Part shown: positions 20,986 to 30,000 of the stretch, piece by piece | How the letters are laid out: each line of letters opens with the position of its first letter | How positions within the stretch are numbered: position 1 is the stretch's first letter | Source: Halisarca cf. caerulea | Lineage: Eukaryota > Porifera > Demospongiae > Chondrillida > Halisarcidae | Length of the DNA: 30,000 nucleotides | NCBI GenBank assembly: GCA_963170055.1 | Contig: CAUJGJ010000129.1 | Location: forward strand, 998,201-1,028,200 | Direction of reading: 5' to 3' | Program-made: the position numbers and the translations under genes | Notes under the pieces: generated by a model | Seen by the model: only the letters and a program-made list of their open reading frames with translations | Told to the model about the DNA's origin: nothing | The model's database searches: none

Positions 20986-21338
20986 CAGTGTTTCCCCCAG
21001 GATGAAATTGCAACAGGGCGGGTATTGTTAATCTAGCATTAAGGCCCTACTCGATGACGTCATAATAAAAATGGCGGAAAAGTCGGCGAGATACTGAATA
21101 GCCTGAGGGAAGCTTAAAACACCGAAAAAGTTTCTGATAACCAGAATTAAGAGGCAGTAATCATTGAATACCTTGGAATTCAGTGATTTAAACCAGATAT
21201 ACACTAGAAACGATCAGTAGAATATGCTAAATGGCAACTGTAGCTCTACAATGATGTACAAAATTATGTAAAATATATTACTTTAGAAAAGCAAACAGGG
21301 CGGGGCGCCCTGCTCCAGGTATACTGGGGGAAACACTG
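20986..21338. mobile_element. hAT-like MITE (353 bp) with 5-bp target duplication
   Basis: The left end CAGTGTTTCCCCCAG (20986) and the right end CTGGGGGAAACACTG (ending 21338) are exact inverted copies, and subterminal GGGCGGG / CCCGCCC-type blocks extend the match. Both sides carry TAGCG (20981-20985 and 21339-21343). The CAGTGTTTCCC terminus is common among hAT elements; a 5-bp duplication points to a hAT5-like group. No coding sequence. Confidence 0.85.
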
Positions 21339-22164
21339 TAGCGCTTATTATCTTTGATGCAAACATAATATTTACAAGCTGACATGCCAAGGCATAGAAA
21401 CAACAATGACATGAAAAAGTGTGTACAAGCTTGCTTGAGTGACCACTTTGAAATCTCCACTGTTGCAAATCTCAAATACCAAGGAGGACTCAACTCGATT
21501 AGACTCGTAATTGGAATCATACGTACTAGATACATATACAGAATTACGCATAGTACAAAATGGGAAATAAAATGAGGATGATGTCATGTAAAGAAAGAAC
21601 AATGGACAGTCAACTATTATTTTAATACATACATGTATTCACCAGAATTTATGTGGTGGACAAACAATTCAATACATTTATCTCTAAGCTTTCTTCTTCT
21701 GATTTTTAGCATTGTATCCAGCAATACAAAGATTAACATAAGGTTTGTACTTTTTGAACTTTAGTTTCGTATACATAGCACCTAACTCAAATAAGACACT
21801 TTAGACTTTTCATTTTCATATAAGTTTGCTTGGCTCCTGCCTATCAATGCTGCAAGCATTCACCACTTTTCAACGCTTGCATACCCATCCGCAGTACCAA
21901 TTGTAAAAAACAACCTATTAGCACACGGGGGTGTATTTATCCTCCTGGCCTTGCCAGGAACCTGTAGTGTACATCAGCAATATGAAGCCGTACGTTGGAG
22001 ATTTGACAGGTGTCCCGGGGCTTATCTCGTTAGTTTACCATAATTATTCTGTGATTTGAATACCAGTATACATCTATAGTTACCAATGGTGGTTCAGACA
22101 TTGACTATTAACATACGTTTGTTAGCACATAATAGACTTCTAATTTTCCTATAGGATTGCATGC

Positions 22165-22213
22165 TGTACTACCATAGATATTGTAACATAGTCTAGAGTG
22201 TCTATGGTACTAC
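22165..22213. repeat. Short hairpin (13-bp stem, 22-nt loop)
   Basis: GTACTACCATAGA (22166) pairs with TCTATGGTACTAC (ending 22213) with one mismatch. Possibly a remnant of a small palindromic element. Confidence 0.55.
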
Positions 22214-22464
22214 TTATCACGAGTCAATATTTATGTTATATTTTCTTGCTGTAATAGTAGTAGACCAGTTCGCACCATAAGTAAGTACCTCACGTATCGT
22301 TCTTTTGTTCCTGTGTCCGAGGCTCAATTTTATATCTCATTATACACTGTGTATGAAGTAACGAGTGTTTCCTATTGTGCCATACAAGAGTATACTTCCT
22401 ACGCTATACATATACACTGTAAAAAAGTATAGGATAGGCAATCTAAAACCAAAGTAGGCTAAGG

Positions 22465-22961
22465 GTATTGTGAGCGACGGTGCCTACCAAGAATTTTGGG
22501 CACTAATTATTAACTGATATTTAGTGTTGTGTTAGGGTATCTTTAACATTCTTTATACTAGCTGAATTCCCCAGAAATTACTATTAAAGAAGCACATCTT
22601 TGATAATATTGAGCACTAGCCCTTCTTAGAGTGTCTATGCTTTGTCATTGGACATTTAGTGTCATATTCAGCAAGTTATTGAGTTTTACCTCTAGTGCCA
22701 GCGAACATGAGGGTCTTGGCTACAAAAGTAACAAATAAAATTATTAAGGGGGGTAATTTGGAACAGTCAGGCCAAAAGCAGTGCCAACCACAAGCTACAT
22801 CCAATATATCTAGTCTGCATTGCCTCCATGAAGGGGTAGTTTGACAGTTTCAAGGATGGTTGGGTAACTTAACCGTGCAAAACAAAAGTTACAGGCACTG
22901 CTCCAAATTACCCCCCTTTATCTTACCCAAAATTCTTGGTAGGCACCGTCGTTCACAATAC
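22465..22961. mobile_element. MITE (497 bp) with 5-bp target duplication and nested inverted repeats
   Basis: The ends GTATTGTGAGCGACGGTGCC (22465) and, in reverse complement, GTATTGTGAACGACGGTGCC (ending 22961) form a terminal repeat of about 35 bp with one mismatch. TAAGG is on both sides (22460-22464 and 22962-22966). Inside, a second inverted pair AAGGGGGGTAATTTGGA (about 22746) faces TCCAAATTACCCCCCTT (ending about 22918). No transposase. The superfamily was not assigned. Confidence 0.82.
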
Positions 22962-24950
22962 TAAGGTAAAGGGCTCGAAAAGGCAACAGAACGACCACCC
23001 ACATCACTCGATCTTACGAAAATAGTACAGACATTAAATTCCACTAGAACTGATGCAGTCAATGGTGAACGTACCGCATTCATTCTGAACCTTTATCACC
23101 AGAGGTAGGTTCTAAGCCATAAAAAGCACACATTCGAGCAAACTAGGTCGACTCCATTTTGGCAAGAACCAATGACGTCATTAATGTTGACACTTGGATT
23201 TAATAATTCACAAAGGGAAAATTGAAAGGGAATCCCCTTTGTATAGCCTTTCCTGGAACTGTAAACCTAAATCGATTCAGACTTCTGAATCAATCTCGTC
23301 TACGATTCAGATTATTCTACGGTGGTCAACTTTTTATATTTTGTCGTGTAGGATCAGTTACAATGGAAGAATTCGGTACACCGATGTTTCAGTCCGGAAC
23401 CTCCACTCTGGGTGAGGATAAATTGTAATGGTATCTTGCTGCGAAAAAGTGTAAAACTAGTAAAAAGCTATAGACCCTGTTCATACTGACAGTTGGCCGA
23501 AGGGTTATAGCTGCCATTGTGGAAAAAAAGAATTGTTAGTTAAATCTATCCAAGACAGTGACTTATTTTTATTTATGTATTATATTTATTTAGTTATGAC
23601 CACCCCTATTATGGAATGCTGAATCCTAATGTTTACTAGAGGAAATTCAACAATTTGCTCCAAAATGAAATATAAGTTATTATTAGACGTACATATCTGG
23701 TTGAGCACAATCAGGCCATCAGAGACATACGCAAATGTGAGTAATTTTACATGCCTATTGTTCAGTACACATTAGGCAAGTACGAACCAGCTTATGTTTG
23801 GATACGTGAAATTACCGGATATGTGAAATACATGTAATAGAGAACTACAAGAACAGGTACATGCATGAAGAATCATTGTTAACTCATGCATACATGTGGT
23901 AAAGCATATGTTAGCTGAAGTATATAAGAATTCAATGTTAGAACATGCAAATGCACTGCAAAATATAGACCACACACTACAATACTGTTCTGTATTATAG
24001 AGTACCAATGTAGAGGGTAGGTTAGATAATCAGAGTGGTCAAATAGTTGAGGGTCTACTGTGTGTATGTACAAAGAGCTGTTGTCTATATATAGCACACC
24101 TTTGTCCACTTCCATGAGTTACCCTTTCCTGTGACTCACTTTGAAAACAACCTGCAAGGCTGCAACCTTTGTGTAAAATTTATGCACTTGTTGGCCCAAA
24201 TGATCCAATGAAATGCATGGGCATCTTGAGCTGACTCCACTTGCTTGGTGACGGAATCAATTAACCTTGCTGAACCACTCAATAATAGTTATTGGTGATA
24301 ATTTTAGAACCAGTTCAGCAAATTTGTCTAGGAAGAGGGTCTCTAGATTACATTTTTCTTTGTGATGATAGTATTAGTTGCAATAATACATTCAAATTAA
24401 GTTTATGAACTTTTCTTTAGTTCTGATTTTCTCCTTCAATGATGTACCTCTCAATAATTTCTTTTTGACAGTGCAAATCTTTGTGAACCTCCTTAGGAAA
24501 GTGTTAGTATCCAAAAACTAGTGTTTAAAAACTTTGACATGTAGTGAAACATCCTCAGTGAAATTGAGCCATTGCCTAGAAAATTACTCCAAACATACAT
24601 GAACTATCACAATTTCCATTAATTGCAATAAAATATCCATTAGATGGAATAAAACTCCATTAAATATAATGGAACATCTGTCAAATCGATCGAAAAAGAC
24701 TGCATTACTCATAATAATATGATGATGATATTTTATGATCATTACAAACCAATAGATATGCCAGGTAATATGTCCCCATTTTTTGATGGAATGTTTTAAC
24801 CTCAGAACGAGCAGCATGCTTATGTATTGATTGTACGTACAATGATTATCTGGTATATGTATGTAATTGGAGCTTTGTCCATTTGTTACATCTAGCTAGT
24901 GCAGTATTGGGTGTATTTCACCACTTTTTGTACTATCATATTTATTGTAG

Positions 24951-25125
24951 GCAAAATTAATGAAAGTGTGTTGGAGCAGACAGTATATAACATATGCAAT
25001 GACATTATAGCTTTGGCCAACCTTAAACAACTTGTACCATTCCTTGTGCAACATAATTTCCTCACTCCTTCTGAACAAGATTACTTATCTGATGACAGAG
25101 AATCCTCAAGTGTTAGGATAAGGAG
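24951..25125 (+). CDS. CARD-Death-ankyrin gene, CARD first half
   Basis: Acceptor TTTATTGTAG, donor GTAGGA, phase 1 in and phase 2 out. The translation KINESVLEQTVYNICND continues to LKQLVPFLVQHNFLTPSEQD, the helix 1-3 pattern of a CARD (L-x-x-L-x-x-x-x-F/V-L-T-x-x-E). A stop follows three bases past the donor, so splicing here is required. Confidence 0.75.
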
Positions 25126-25163
25126 GTAGGAATACGTAGCTGCAGTGTATATTTGTGTGGAAA

Positions 25164-25210
<47 letters not shown>

Positions 25211-28200
25211 TGTGTGTGTATATGTGTGTGTGTATGTGTGTGTTCATGCATGTGTACTATTGGTGATGATATTCTAAATTTTCATGTTCTCATACATACT
25301 GTACATACGTATGATTTTGTGTGCTCCAGGCAACTAGTACCTTTACTGGTAAGGGGCGGTGCAGATGCTCTGGCTACATTCTATGCATGTGTAGTTGCAG
25401 CAAGTGATGGTCATCCAGGCCATGTCACCTTGGCCAGAAAAATGCGATTTGAATGTACGTATGTTGTGTATTCTGTTTTTTTTTATGTGATATTGGCTCC
25501 ACTCAGCTGCATATGTACATGCATGTACTGGTGCACTGTTTATTAACAGAGGGCAAATAATTTTCAAATCTGATTCTCATGTCAAATGTTTGATAGTAGT
25601 ATTGGAGATTTAATCAGTTCTTATTTCTCCACCTTCATGTTTAATTGTATACAGTTTATTAGGATATTCTCAGCAAATGTATTCATATTCATATCTCCAG
25701 TACAGTAAGTACATTCAGATTTTCATCTTTCATGACTGTTTTGAATGTAGCATTTAATTGTGTTTGTGATTGTACAAACTGTAGATGTGTGTATATGAAT
25801 GACTATCTCTTTTGTTTGTAGTTTACAGTGAATTGTCTCAACTGGAAAGGCGAGAAGTTTTTCATTCATCGTATGTCGAGCGAGGACCTTGTTTTGAACC
25901 ATACAAACATACACAAGATATGTTTGATAGAAATCATCAAGGTAATGTTGGTTACTATTGTCGTGGTTTTACTGAATGAGTGCATTAATGTATTAAATGT
26001 GCCTTCTATTTTTTAGTTATTTTGCTTCTTGGAAAAAAACTGAAGAAACACATTGGTGATGACTTGCGTTATGGGAAGCTACAGCAGTTGGCCATGCATA
26101 TAGGAATGACATACGACATCGGATTACATATCATGGAAACGTATTCACCTCATGAATATTATGATAAAGTCATTGAGTACTTTTTGAATGGAATGTGTAG
26201 CGGAGAGGCTACTGTCATGCATCTCATCCTGACTTTGGTTAAACTCAAGGGCATGGGTAGATTGCTTTGTCATGTCTGTGACCTTTGGGGTAAGTTGAAA
26301 GCAGAGTAAAATGACGATAATTGACCAAGATTTGTCCTCTGATGCTAGTGGTATACACATAATTTCTTTGTTCTTATAGGTTTTGCACCTAGTTTTTATT
26401 CAGAGTCCTTGGCAAGGTGTTTATCTGGTGATTGGCCTGCACTGGCACGTCACCTAGGATATACGGAAAAGGAAATTGGAAATATTCAAGAAGTTAACGG
26501 GCAAGATTTTCAGAGACAGTCCCAAGCCTTTTTAAAAATGTGGAAAATTCCAGATTGTGGTCCTCACACGTGGGATGTTATTTATTATGCTTTCTATTAT
26601 GCCAATTTAAGTCATGTTCTTGACTCAAGCCTCCCAGAAATAACTGTAGCCAGTGAGTTTTTCTGTAGGAACGCATGTAGGCAGGATTTTGTGTACTTTG
26701 CATCCTGGTTTTGCTTGAATTGGCATTCAAGTATTTGTTGACTAATGTGGTCTGGTCAGATTAACTGTTATTATTTAGAGAAGCAAGCTTTTGCTAAATG
26801 TAAAGATTACATTGATGTTACTAGATTCCAATGAAAGTTATTGAGATTTTCCTTACATTTGCGTATGTACGTACATACGTATTAGTTATGCATTGATTCA
26901 TTTTTTCATTCATGAAATTTAATAACGTATGCCTAATTTCGTGAATGATTGATCACTTGATGGCATGCATCAAAGACATGGCTTAGGCAGTAACTTTGGC
27001 CTGTAAACAGGAAAGATTACATATTGTCACCTATAAAGCCACACTTCCCTTAAACGGGGATGTAAATATTCAGTTTGATTTGTCCTGTAAACTGAGGCGG
27101 GATAGAGGTTGATCCAACTGGCTAGACTAGTAGATGACAAAACAACTTCATTTCTGTTCAAGATTACTTAATGTTATCATGAAAAATCTGAAATGTCTTC
27201 AGTAAATGGTTCTAGAACAAGTGAAAACACCCTGTGCTAGCTTAGAACAATGTAATGTATTAAATTTTATAAGTTCAAATGAAGCTTTTTCTCTTTGCTA
27301 AAGAATTTTCGTTTAGGGAGGGGGTGATTGGGGTAGGGATGTACACTATTCCCTTGTGAGTTGTCCCCTGCATGATGTGTACCAGGGTGATTGAAGCAAG
27401 TCAGGTGAATCTAGGGAGTTTTCTGCACTGACTGAATCATAATTACCTGTAATTCTTGTATGCATGATTACAAAGAACTCAGAACCATTGTGGGTATTTT
27501 TGTATGTTGTTGTAATACTAATAATGTATGTTTGTAATTCAATAATTTTCTTTCATTTTAGAGTCAGAGCTCTATTTTTCACTAGCTGCTGCACAAAGTG
27601 TTGTTCGTTTGGACAGTAGGAGGAAAACACCTGGAATCAGAAGAGCACCTAATGCAGTGAAGCTCAGGAAGAATCTTGTTCCACTGTTGCCAGTTCCTAA
27701 GGCAGGAAAGCTCAGAAAGTCCTCCTTTATTGTGTTCCATGAGAGTATTGTGCCATCCAAGCCTGACGAAACCCGTGAAGGCCCTTTACCTGATCCTTTT
27801 AGAGAAAAGGATGGCAGTGCTAGCTTGTCAACTCCAGATGTGAAGCCCTTCAATAGTGTATCTCTTGATAAAGATTCTCCCTCAATAGAACCTCTGAAAG
27901 TGAACATGAACTTTCCAGTTACTGTTGCTACTACTTTGCCTGAAGATCCTGAAAATGATGTAATTCCTGTTCAAGATTTTCAATCATCAGATACAAATGA
28001 TAAAGTTGTAAGGAATGTATCAAAAGGCAGTGGTAGTCCAATTTTTAGTCACTACTCTGCACACCAGCAGCCAGATAGTGAGCATTCTACTCCAATGTTT
28101 AATCAGGGAACCATTGCAGAGCTGGCAATGAATCTATTTGATGTGGCAAAAGAAGATGGAAAAATGCAAGGAAGCACACATAGTGTTGATTCTACTTGCC

Positions 28201-29995
28201 AACTGGTTCGTTTACCTGAAAGTGAGCCAGTTGCTGCCCACCATGACAAGAGGCCGCAGATGAGTTTGCCAATTCCTCGTATTGAGGGAAAAGAGATTTT
28301 CACAAATGAATTGAATTCCACTGAACTAGTTTCCCCTATCTCACCAGTGGAAAGGACTGCAGAGGCTGAGGTGTTAGTGGAAGAAAATGTAAATACAGAG
28401 GCATTTACACCAGATCACTTGGCCTCTGGTTTTCCTGGAAGTGGTGACTATGACACTGGAGAATATTCCAGTTTGGATACACTTCAAGAGCCTTCAGTTT
28501 TTCCGCAAGTTGAAGAAGAAATGACCAGTGTTGCAAGTGAGCAATCATTTCGTCCAACGAGTTTTCAAAGACCATTAAGGCAGCAAAGCTATCCTGAGCA
28601 CGAAACTGACAAAGTCTTTATATCTGCTGTGGACAATCTCACATCCAATCTTATATTAAGGTACGTATCTCTGTTTTTTTAAGTGTGCACTTGAAGATTC
28701 ATATTTTCTGTTCTGAAGTTTCATGTACTTTGCATATAGATACGTACGCATATGTATGATATCCTTATGTGTAATTAGGTACGTATGTGTACTGTATGCG
28801 TGCATAGTTATGTCCATCCAGAATACATGGTATTCTTTTACTCTATTTCTGTTGTAGAAATGAAGTGCACTTCCCCGTATTTATTGATGATATGGAACAT
28901 CATCGATTGTTCACTCGATCCTCACCACCTTCTGAGCAAGTGTGTTGCTCCATTGGTTTGCTGTGTTTATCTGTGTATAGTAGGAGTCATATCTCACAGT
29001 GTGCACAATTTGTGGTTGTGATTAATGGATTTTGGTACTTCCACCTAACCTTTTAAGAAGAGATTTTTATCGATTATGTATGCATTTCTCATTTGTGAGA
29101 TATCATATCACTTCTTATGCAAGTGAATAGTACTAGTGCTATGGCAGGGAGTGCAACAAACTGCCTACAGTACAATCAATCTAATATTAGAGATGTGAAA
29201 ATGTGCATTTACGTATCTGTGGTGTTTATGGCAGAGACTAATTAGGTCTTTCTTTCCAAGTACAGAATATACGTACGTATGTGTGTGTGCATTCTACGGT
29301 AGTCCATTAGGAGTATTGTTGTCTATGTTGATATGTATGTTTGCTGTGCTCAGATCAAAACCTCGTCTTCTGAAATTTTGCGTGCACTGAGTGTTCCTAC
29401 TGATGTTGATACTGAACTTGTGATGACATTGTTAGACTCAGGAGCAGACCTCTCTGTGAAGGATGAGGTAATGCATCAAATATCTTTGTTTTACATATTT
29501 TAGAATCTCCTATAACACACATGTGTACTAATACTGGGTGTCTGTTTTTAGGATAAATTGAGCTTTGCTTGTTATTCTTTCTTCTGTTAACTTTATTAGC
29601 GTGGAGTTCAGCCTCTTCACCATGCTGCAATTAGAGGACTGTATGATGTGGTAAAAGCAATGATTTGTAAAGGTGTCGACTTGGACAACAACTGTACAAA
29701 TGATGTAAGTTTAGTATACTGTGTGTAATGGTTAGTAAAGAGCTACAAGTATATCTTTTAACCCCGCTAATTGTGAATTGTTATGAAATTTTGTATTTAT
29801 TTGATCACTAGTCAGCCAATATGTGTATGCATACGTAAATGTGGAATGAAAAGAATGCGTAATTATTTTTGTGTTTATATTTCCTTTATCTATTAGTGTG
29901 GTTGGACGCCATTGGGAGGAGCTTGTTTCCATGGTAAATTTGAAGTGGTTGACCTCTTGTTGGAACATGGGGCAAATCCTAATAAACTTGATTTT
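24951..29995 (+). CDS. CARD-Death-ankyrin protein gene, partial
   Basis: Gene-level entry. Ten exons on the plus strand: 24951-25125, 25330-25454, 25822-25941, 26017-26289, 26380-26652, 27562-28660, 28858-28939, 29354-29467, 29600-29704 and 29897-29995, with frame kept at every GT-AG junction. Domain order is CARD-like, Death-like, Death, low-complexity linker of about 360 residues, ankyrin repeats. Death-fold domains mediate homotypic assembly in apoptosis and innate immune signalling; ankyrin arrays bind ligands. The combination fits a cytosolic adaptor or sensor. The start codon lies upstream (the first exon opens in phase 1) and the ankyrin array continues past the window. A minimal upstream exon ATG-CCA-G at 24758-24764 with a GTAATA donor would fit the phase but is only a possibility. 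Confidence 0.82.
25165..25243. repeat. (GT)n microsatellite
   Basis: About 80 bp of GT repeat with TT and AT interruptions, inside the 204-bp intron that splits the CARD. Confidence 0.95.
25330..25454 (+). CDS. CARD-Death-ankyrin gene, CARD second half
   Basis: Acceptor GTGCTCCAG, donor GTACGTATG, phase 2 in and phase 1 out. RQLVPLLVRGGADALATFYA followed by HVTLARKMRFE gives CARD helices 4-6, with the usual LL-x-x-x-x-x-G-x-x-A-x-x-x-F pattern. The phase-2 junction inside an Arg codon joins the two CARD halves. Confidence 0.78.
25455..25821 (+). other. Intron (367 bp) of the CARD-Death-ankyrin gene
   Basis: AT-rich intron with donor GTACGTATG and acceptor TTTGTTTGTAG. I see no repeat or element in it. 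Confidence 0.7.
25822..25941 (+). CDS. CARD-Death-ankyrin gene, linker exon
   Basis: 120 nt, phase 1 in and out. FYSELSQLERREVFHSSYVE then EPYKHTQDMFDRNHQ links the CARD to the first Death-like domain. The opening Phe codon is split across the junction. Acceptor TTTGTTTGTAG, donor GTAATG. Confidence 0.75.
26017..26289 (+). CDS. CARD-Death-ankyrin gene, Death-like domain
   Basis: 273 nt, phase 1 in and out. Following VILLLGKKLKKHIGDD comes YGKLQQLAMHIGMTYDIGLH and then VIEYFLNGM ... LILTLVKLKGMGRLLCHV. The L-x-x-L-A-x-x-I-G-M-x-Y-x-I core resembles the Death domain W-x-x-L-A-x-x-L-G, with the Trp replaced. The boundary GTAAGT is a strong donor. It has the same length and phase as the next exon, as expected for an internal duplication. 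Confidence 0.72.
26380..26652 (+). CDS. CARD-Death-ankyrin gene, Death domain
   Basis: 273 nt, phase 1 in and out. SLARCLSGDWPALARHLGYT then EKEIGNIQE, QSQAFLKMWKI and TWDVIYYAFYYANLSHVL show the full Death domain pattern (D-W-x-x-L-A-R-x-L-G, E-I-x-x-I, F-L-x-x-W, helix 6). Acceptor TTCTTATAG, donor GTGAGT. Confidence 0.88.
26653..27561 (+). other. Intron (909 bp) of the CARD-Death-ankyrin gene
   Basis: AT-rich. The only structure noted is the 18-bp palindrome CGTATGTACGTACATACG at 26862-26879. No element or exon is recognised. Confidence 0.75.
27562..28660 (+). CDS. CARD-Death-ankyrin gene, long low-complexity linker exon
   Basis: 1099 nt, phase 1 in and phase 2 out. It starts KSELYFSLAAAQSVVRLDS after the Death domain and then becomes basic (RRKTPGIRRAPNAVKLRKN). 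After that it is Ser/Pro/Glu/Asp-rich with no recognisable fold, ending SAVDNLTSNLIL. The frame stays open for more than 360 codons with good codon character. A basic patch next to an acidic, probably disordered, tail could be a regulatory or docking linker; this is inference. Donor GTACGTATC. Confidence 0.82.
28858..28939 (+). CDS. CARD-Death-ankyrin gene, small linker exon
   Basis: 82 nt, phase 2 in and phase 0 out. NEVHFPVFIDDMEHHRLFTR then SSPPSEQ. The acceptor is TCTGTTGTAG; the donor GTGTGT is weak. It fits the frame on both sides, which is its main support. Confidence 0.6.
28940..29353 (+). other. Intron (414 bp) of the CARD-Death-ankyrin gene
   Basis: AT-rich with a GTACGTATGTGTGTGTG stretch near 29273. 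No element or gene is recognised. Confidence 0.65.
29354..29467 (+). CDS. CARD-Death-ankyrin gene, first ankyrin exon
   Basis: 114 nt, phase 0 at both ends. IKTSSSEILRALSVPTDV then ELVMTLLDSGADLSVKDE is the second half of an ankyrin repeat (V-x-x-L-L-x-x-G-A-D). Acceptor GTGCTCAG, donor GTAATG. Confidence 0.78.
29600..29704 (+). CDS. CARD-Death-ankyrin gene, ankyrin repeat exon
   Basis: 105 nt, phase 0 at both ends: RGVQPLHHAAIRGLYDVVKA followed by MICKGVDLDNN, an ankyrin repeat with the P-L-H-x-A-A-x-x-G core. Acceptor TTTATTAG, donor GTAAGT. Confidence 0.85.
29897..29995 (+). CDS. CARD-Death-ankyrin gene, ankyrin repeat exon (last in window)
   Basis: 99 nt, exactly 33 codons, phase 0 at both ends: CGWTPLGGACFHGKFEVVDL then LLEHGANPNKLDF, one ankyrin repeat. 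The acceptor is TCTATTAG and a GTATG donor follows at 29996. The array continues beyond the window. Confidence 0.83.
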
Positions 29996-30000
29996 GTATG

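Larger units (their letters stand above)
20601..24950. other. Region between the two divergent genes (no coding exon recognised)
   Basis: Lies between the first recognisable exon of the minus-strand gene and the first recognisable exon of the plus-strand gene. It should hold the missing 5' exons and the promoters of both. I see two MITEs (20986-21338 and 22465-22961), a small hairpin and AT-rich sequence. Short open frames such as 23194-23428 have no recognisable homology. Confidence 0.7.

Noticed and set aside
23194..23428. Two overlapping frames of about 70 codons upstream of the CARD gene
   Set aside because: No recognisable domain and no phase-1 donor that would clearly join to 24951; could be a 5' exon but cannot be supported.
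24758..24764. Possible 7-nt first exon (ATG CCA G) of the CARD gene
   Set aside because: Phase and donor fit, but so short a match arises easily by chance; needs transcript data.
25145..25546. 133-codon frame starting in the GT repeat
   Set aside because: Its first part is microsatellite; the useful part belongs to the second CARD exon, entered by splicing in the same frame.
1..30000. tRNA, rRNA, CRISPR arrays, bacterial operon signals
   Set aside because: I looked for tRNA B-box-like segments, regularly spaced direct repeats and bacterial gene packing and found none.

Overview
This window looks like nuclear DNA of an early-branching animal, most likely a demosponge. That placement is an inference from the gene families (a TRANK1-like TPR/ankyrin/helicase giant and a CARD-Death-ankyrin gene), the spliceosomal introns, the AT-rich composition and the dense load of small transposons. 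No single diagnostic sequence proves it.

Positions 1-20600 (minus strand) hold ten exons of one very large gene that runs off the left edge. It encodes alternating TPR and ankyrin-like blocks, then an ankyrin-ending exon fused to a superfamily-1 (UvrD/Rep-type) helicase core, then a long alpha-helical tail. Every junction keeps one reading frame, giving about 3,140 codons in the window. The 5' end was not found and the 3' end is outside. The N-terminal half is built from a repeated pair of exons: a short TPR exon (phase 0 in, phase 1 out) followed by a long ankyrin/TPR exon (phase 1 in).

The large introns are filled with mobile elements. These are a Mutator-like MITE with 9-bp target duplications, a long hairpin element, a MITE carrying a minisatellite, a hAT-like element with a broken LINE reverse transcriptase nested inside, a Tc1/mariner-like MITE, a perfect 70-bp palindrome, and a 542-bp fold-back element with almost identical arms.

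Positions 20601-24950 separate the two genes, which are arranged head to head. This stretch holds two more MITEs with 5-bp target duplications and no recognisable coding exon.

Positions 24951-29995 (plus strand) hold ten exons of a second gene that runs off the right edge. It encodes a CARD-like domain, a Death-like domain, a clear Death domain, a long low-complexity linker, and the start of an ankyrin array in which each repeat is one phase-0 exon.

A Death-fold/ankyrin receptor-like gene next to a TRANK1-like NTPase suggests an innate-immunity or cell-death neighbourhood. The domains are read directly from the sequence, but the functional link is inference.
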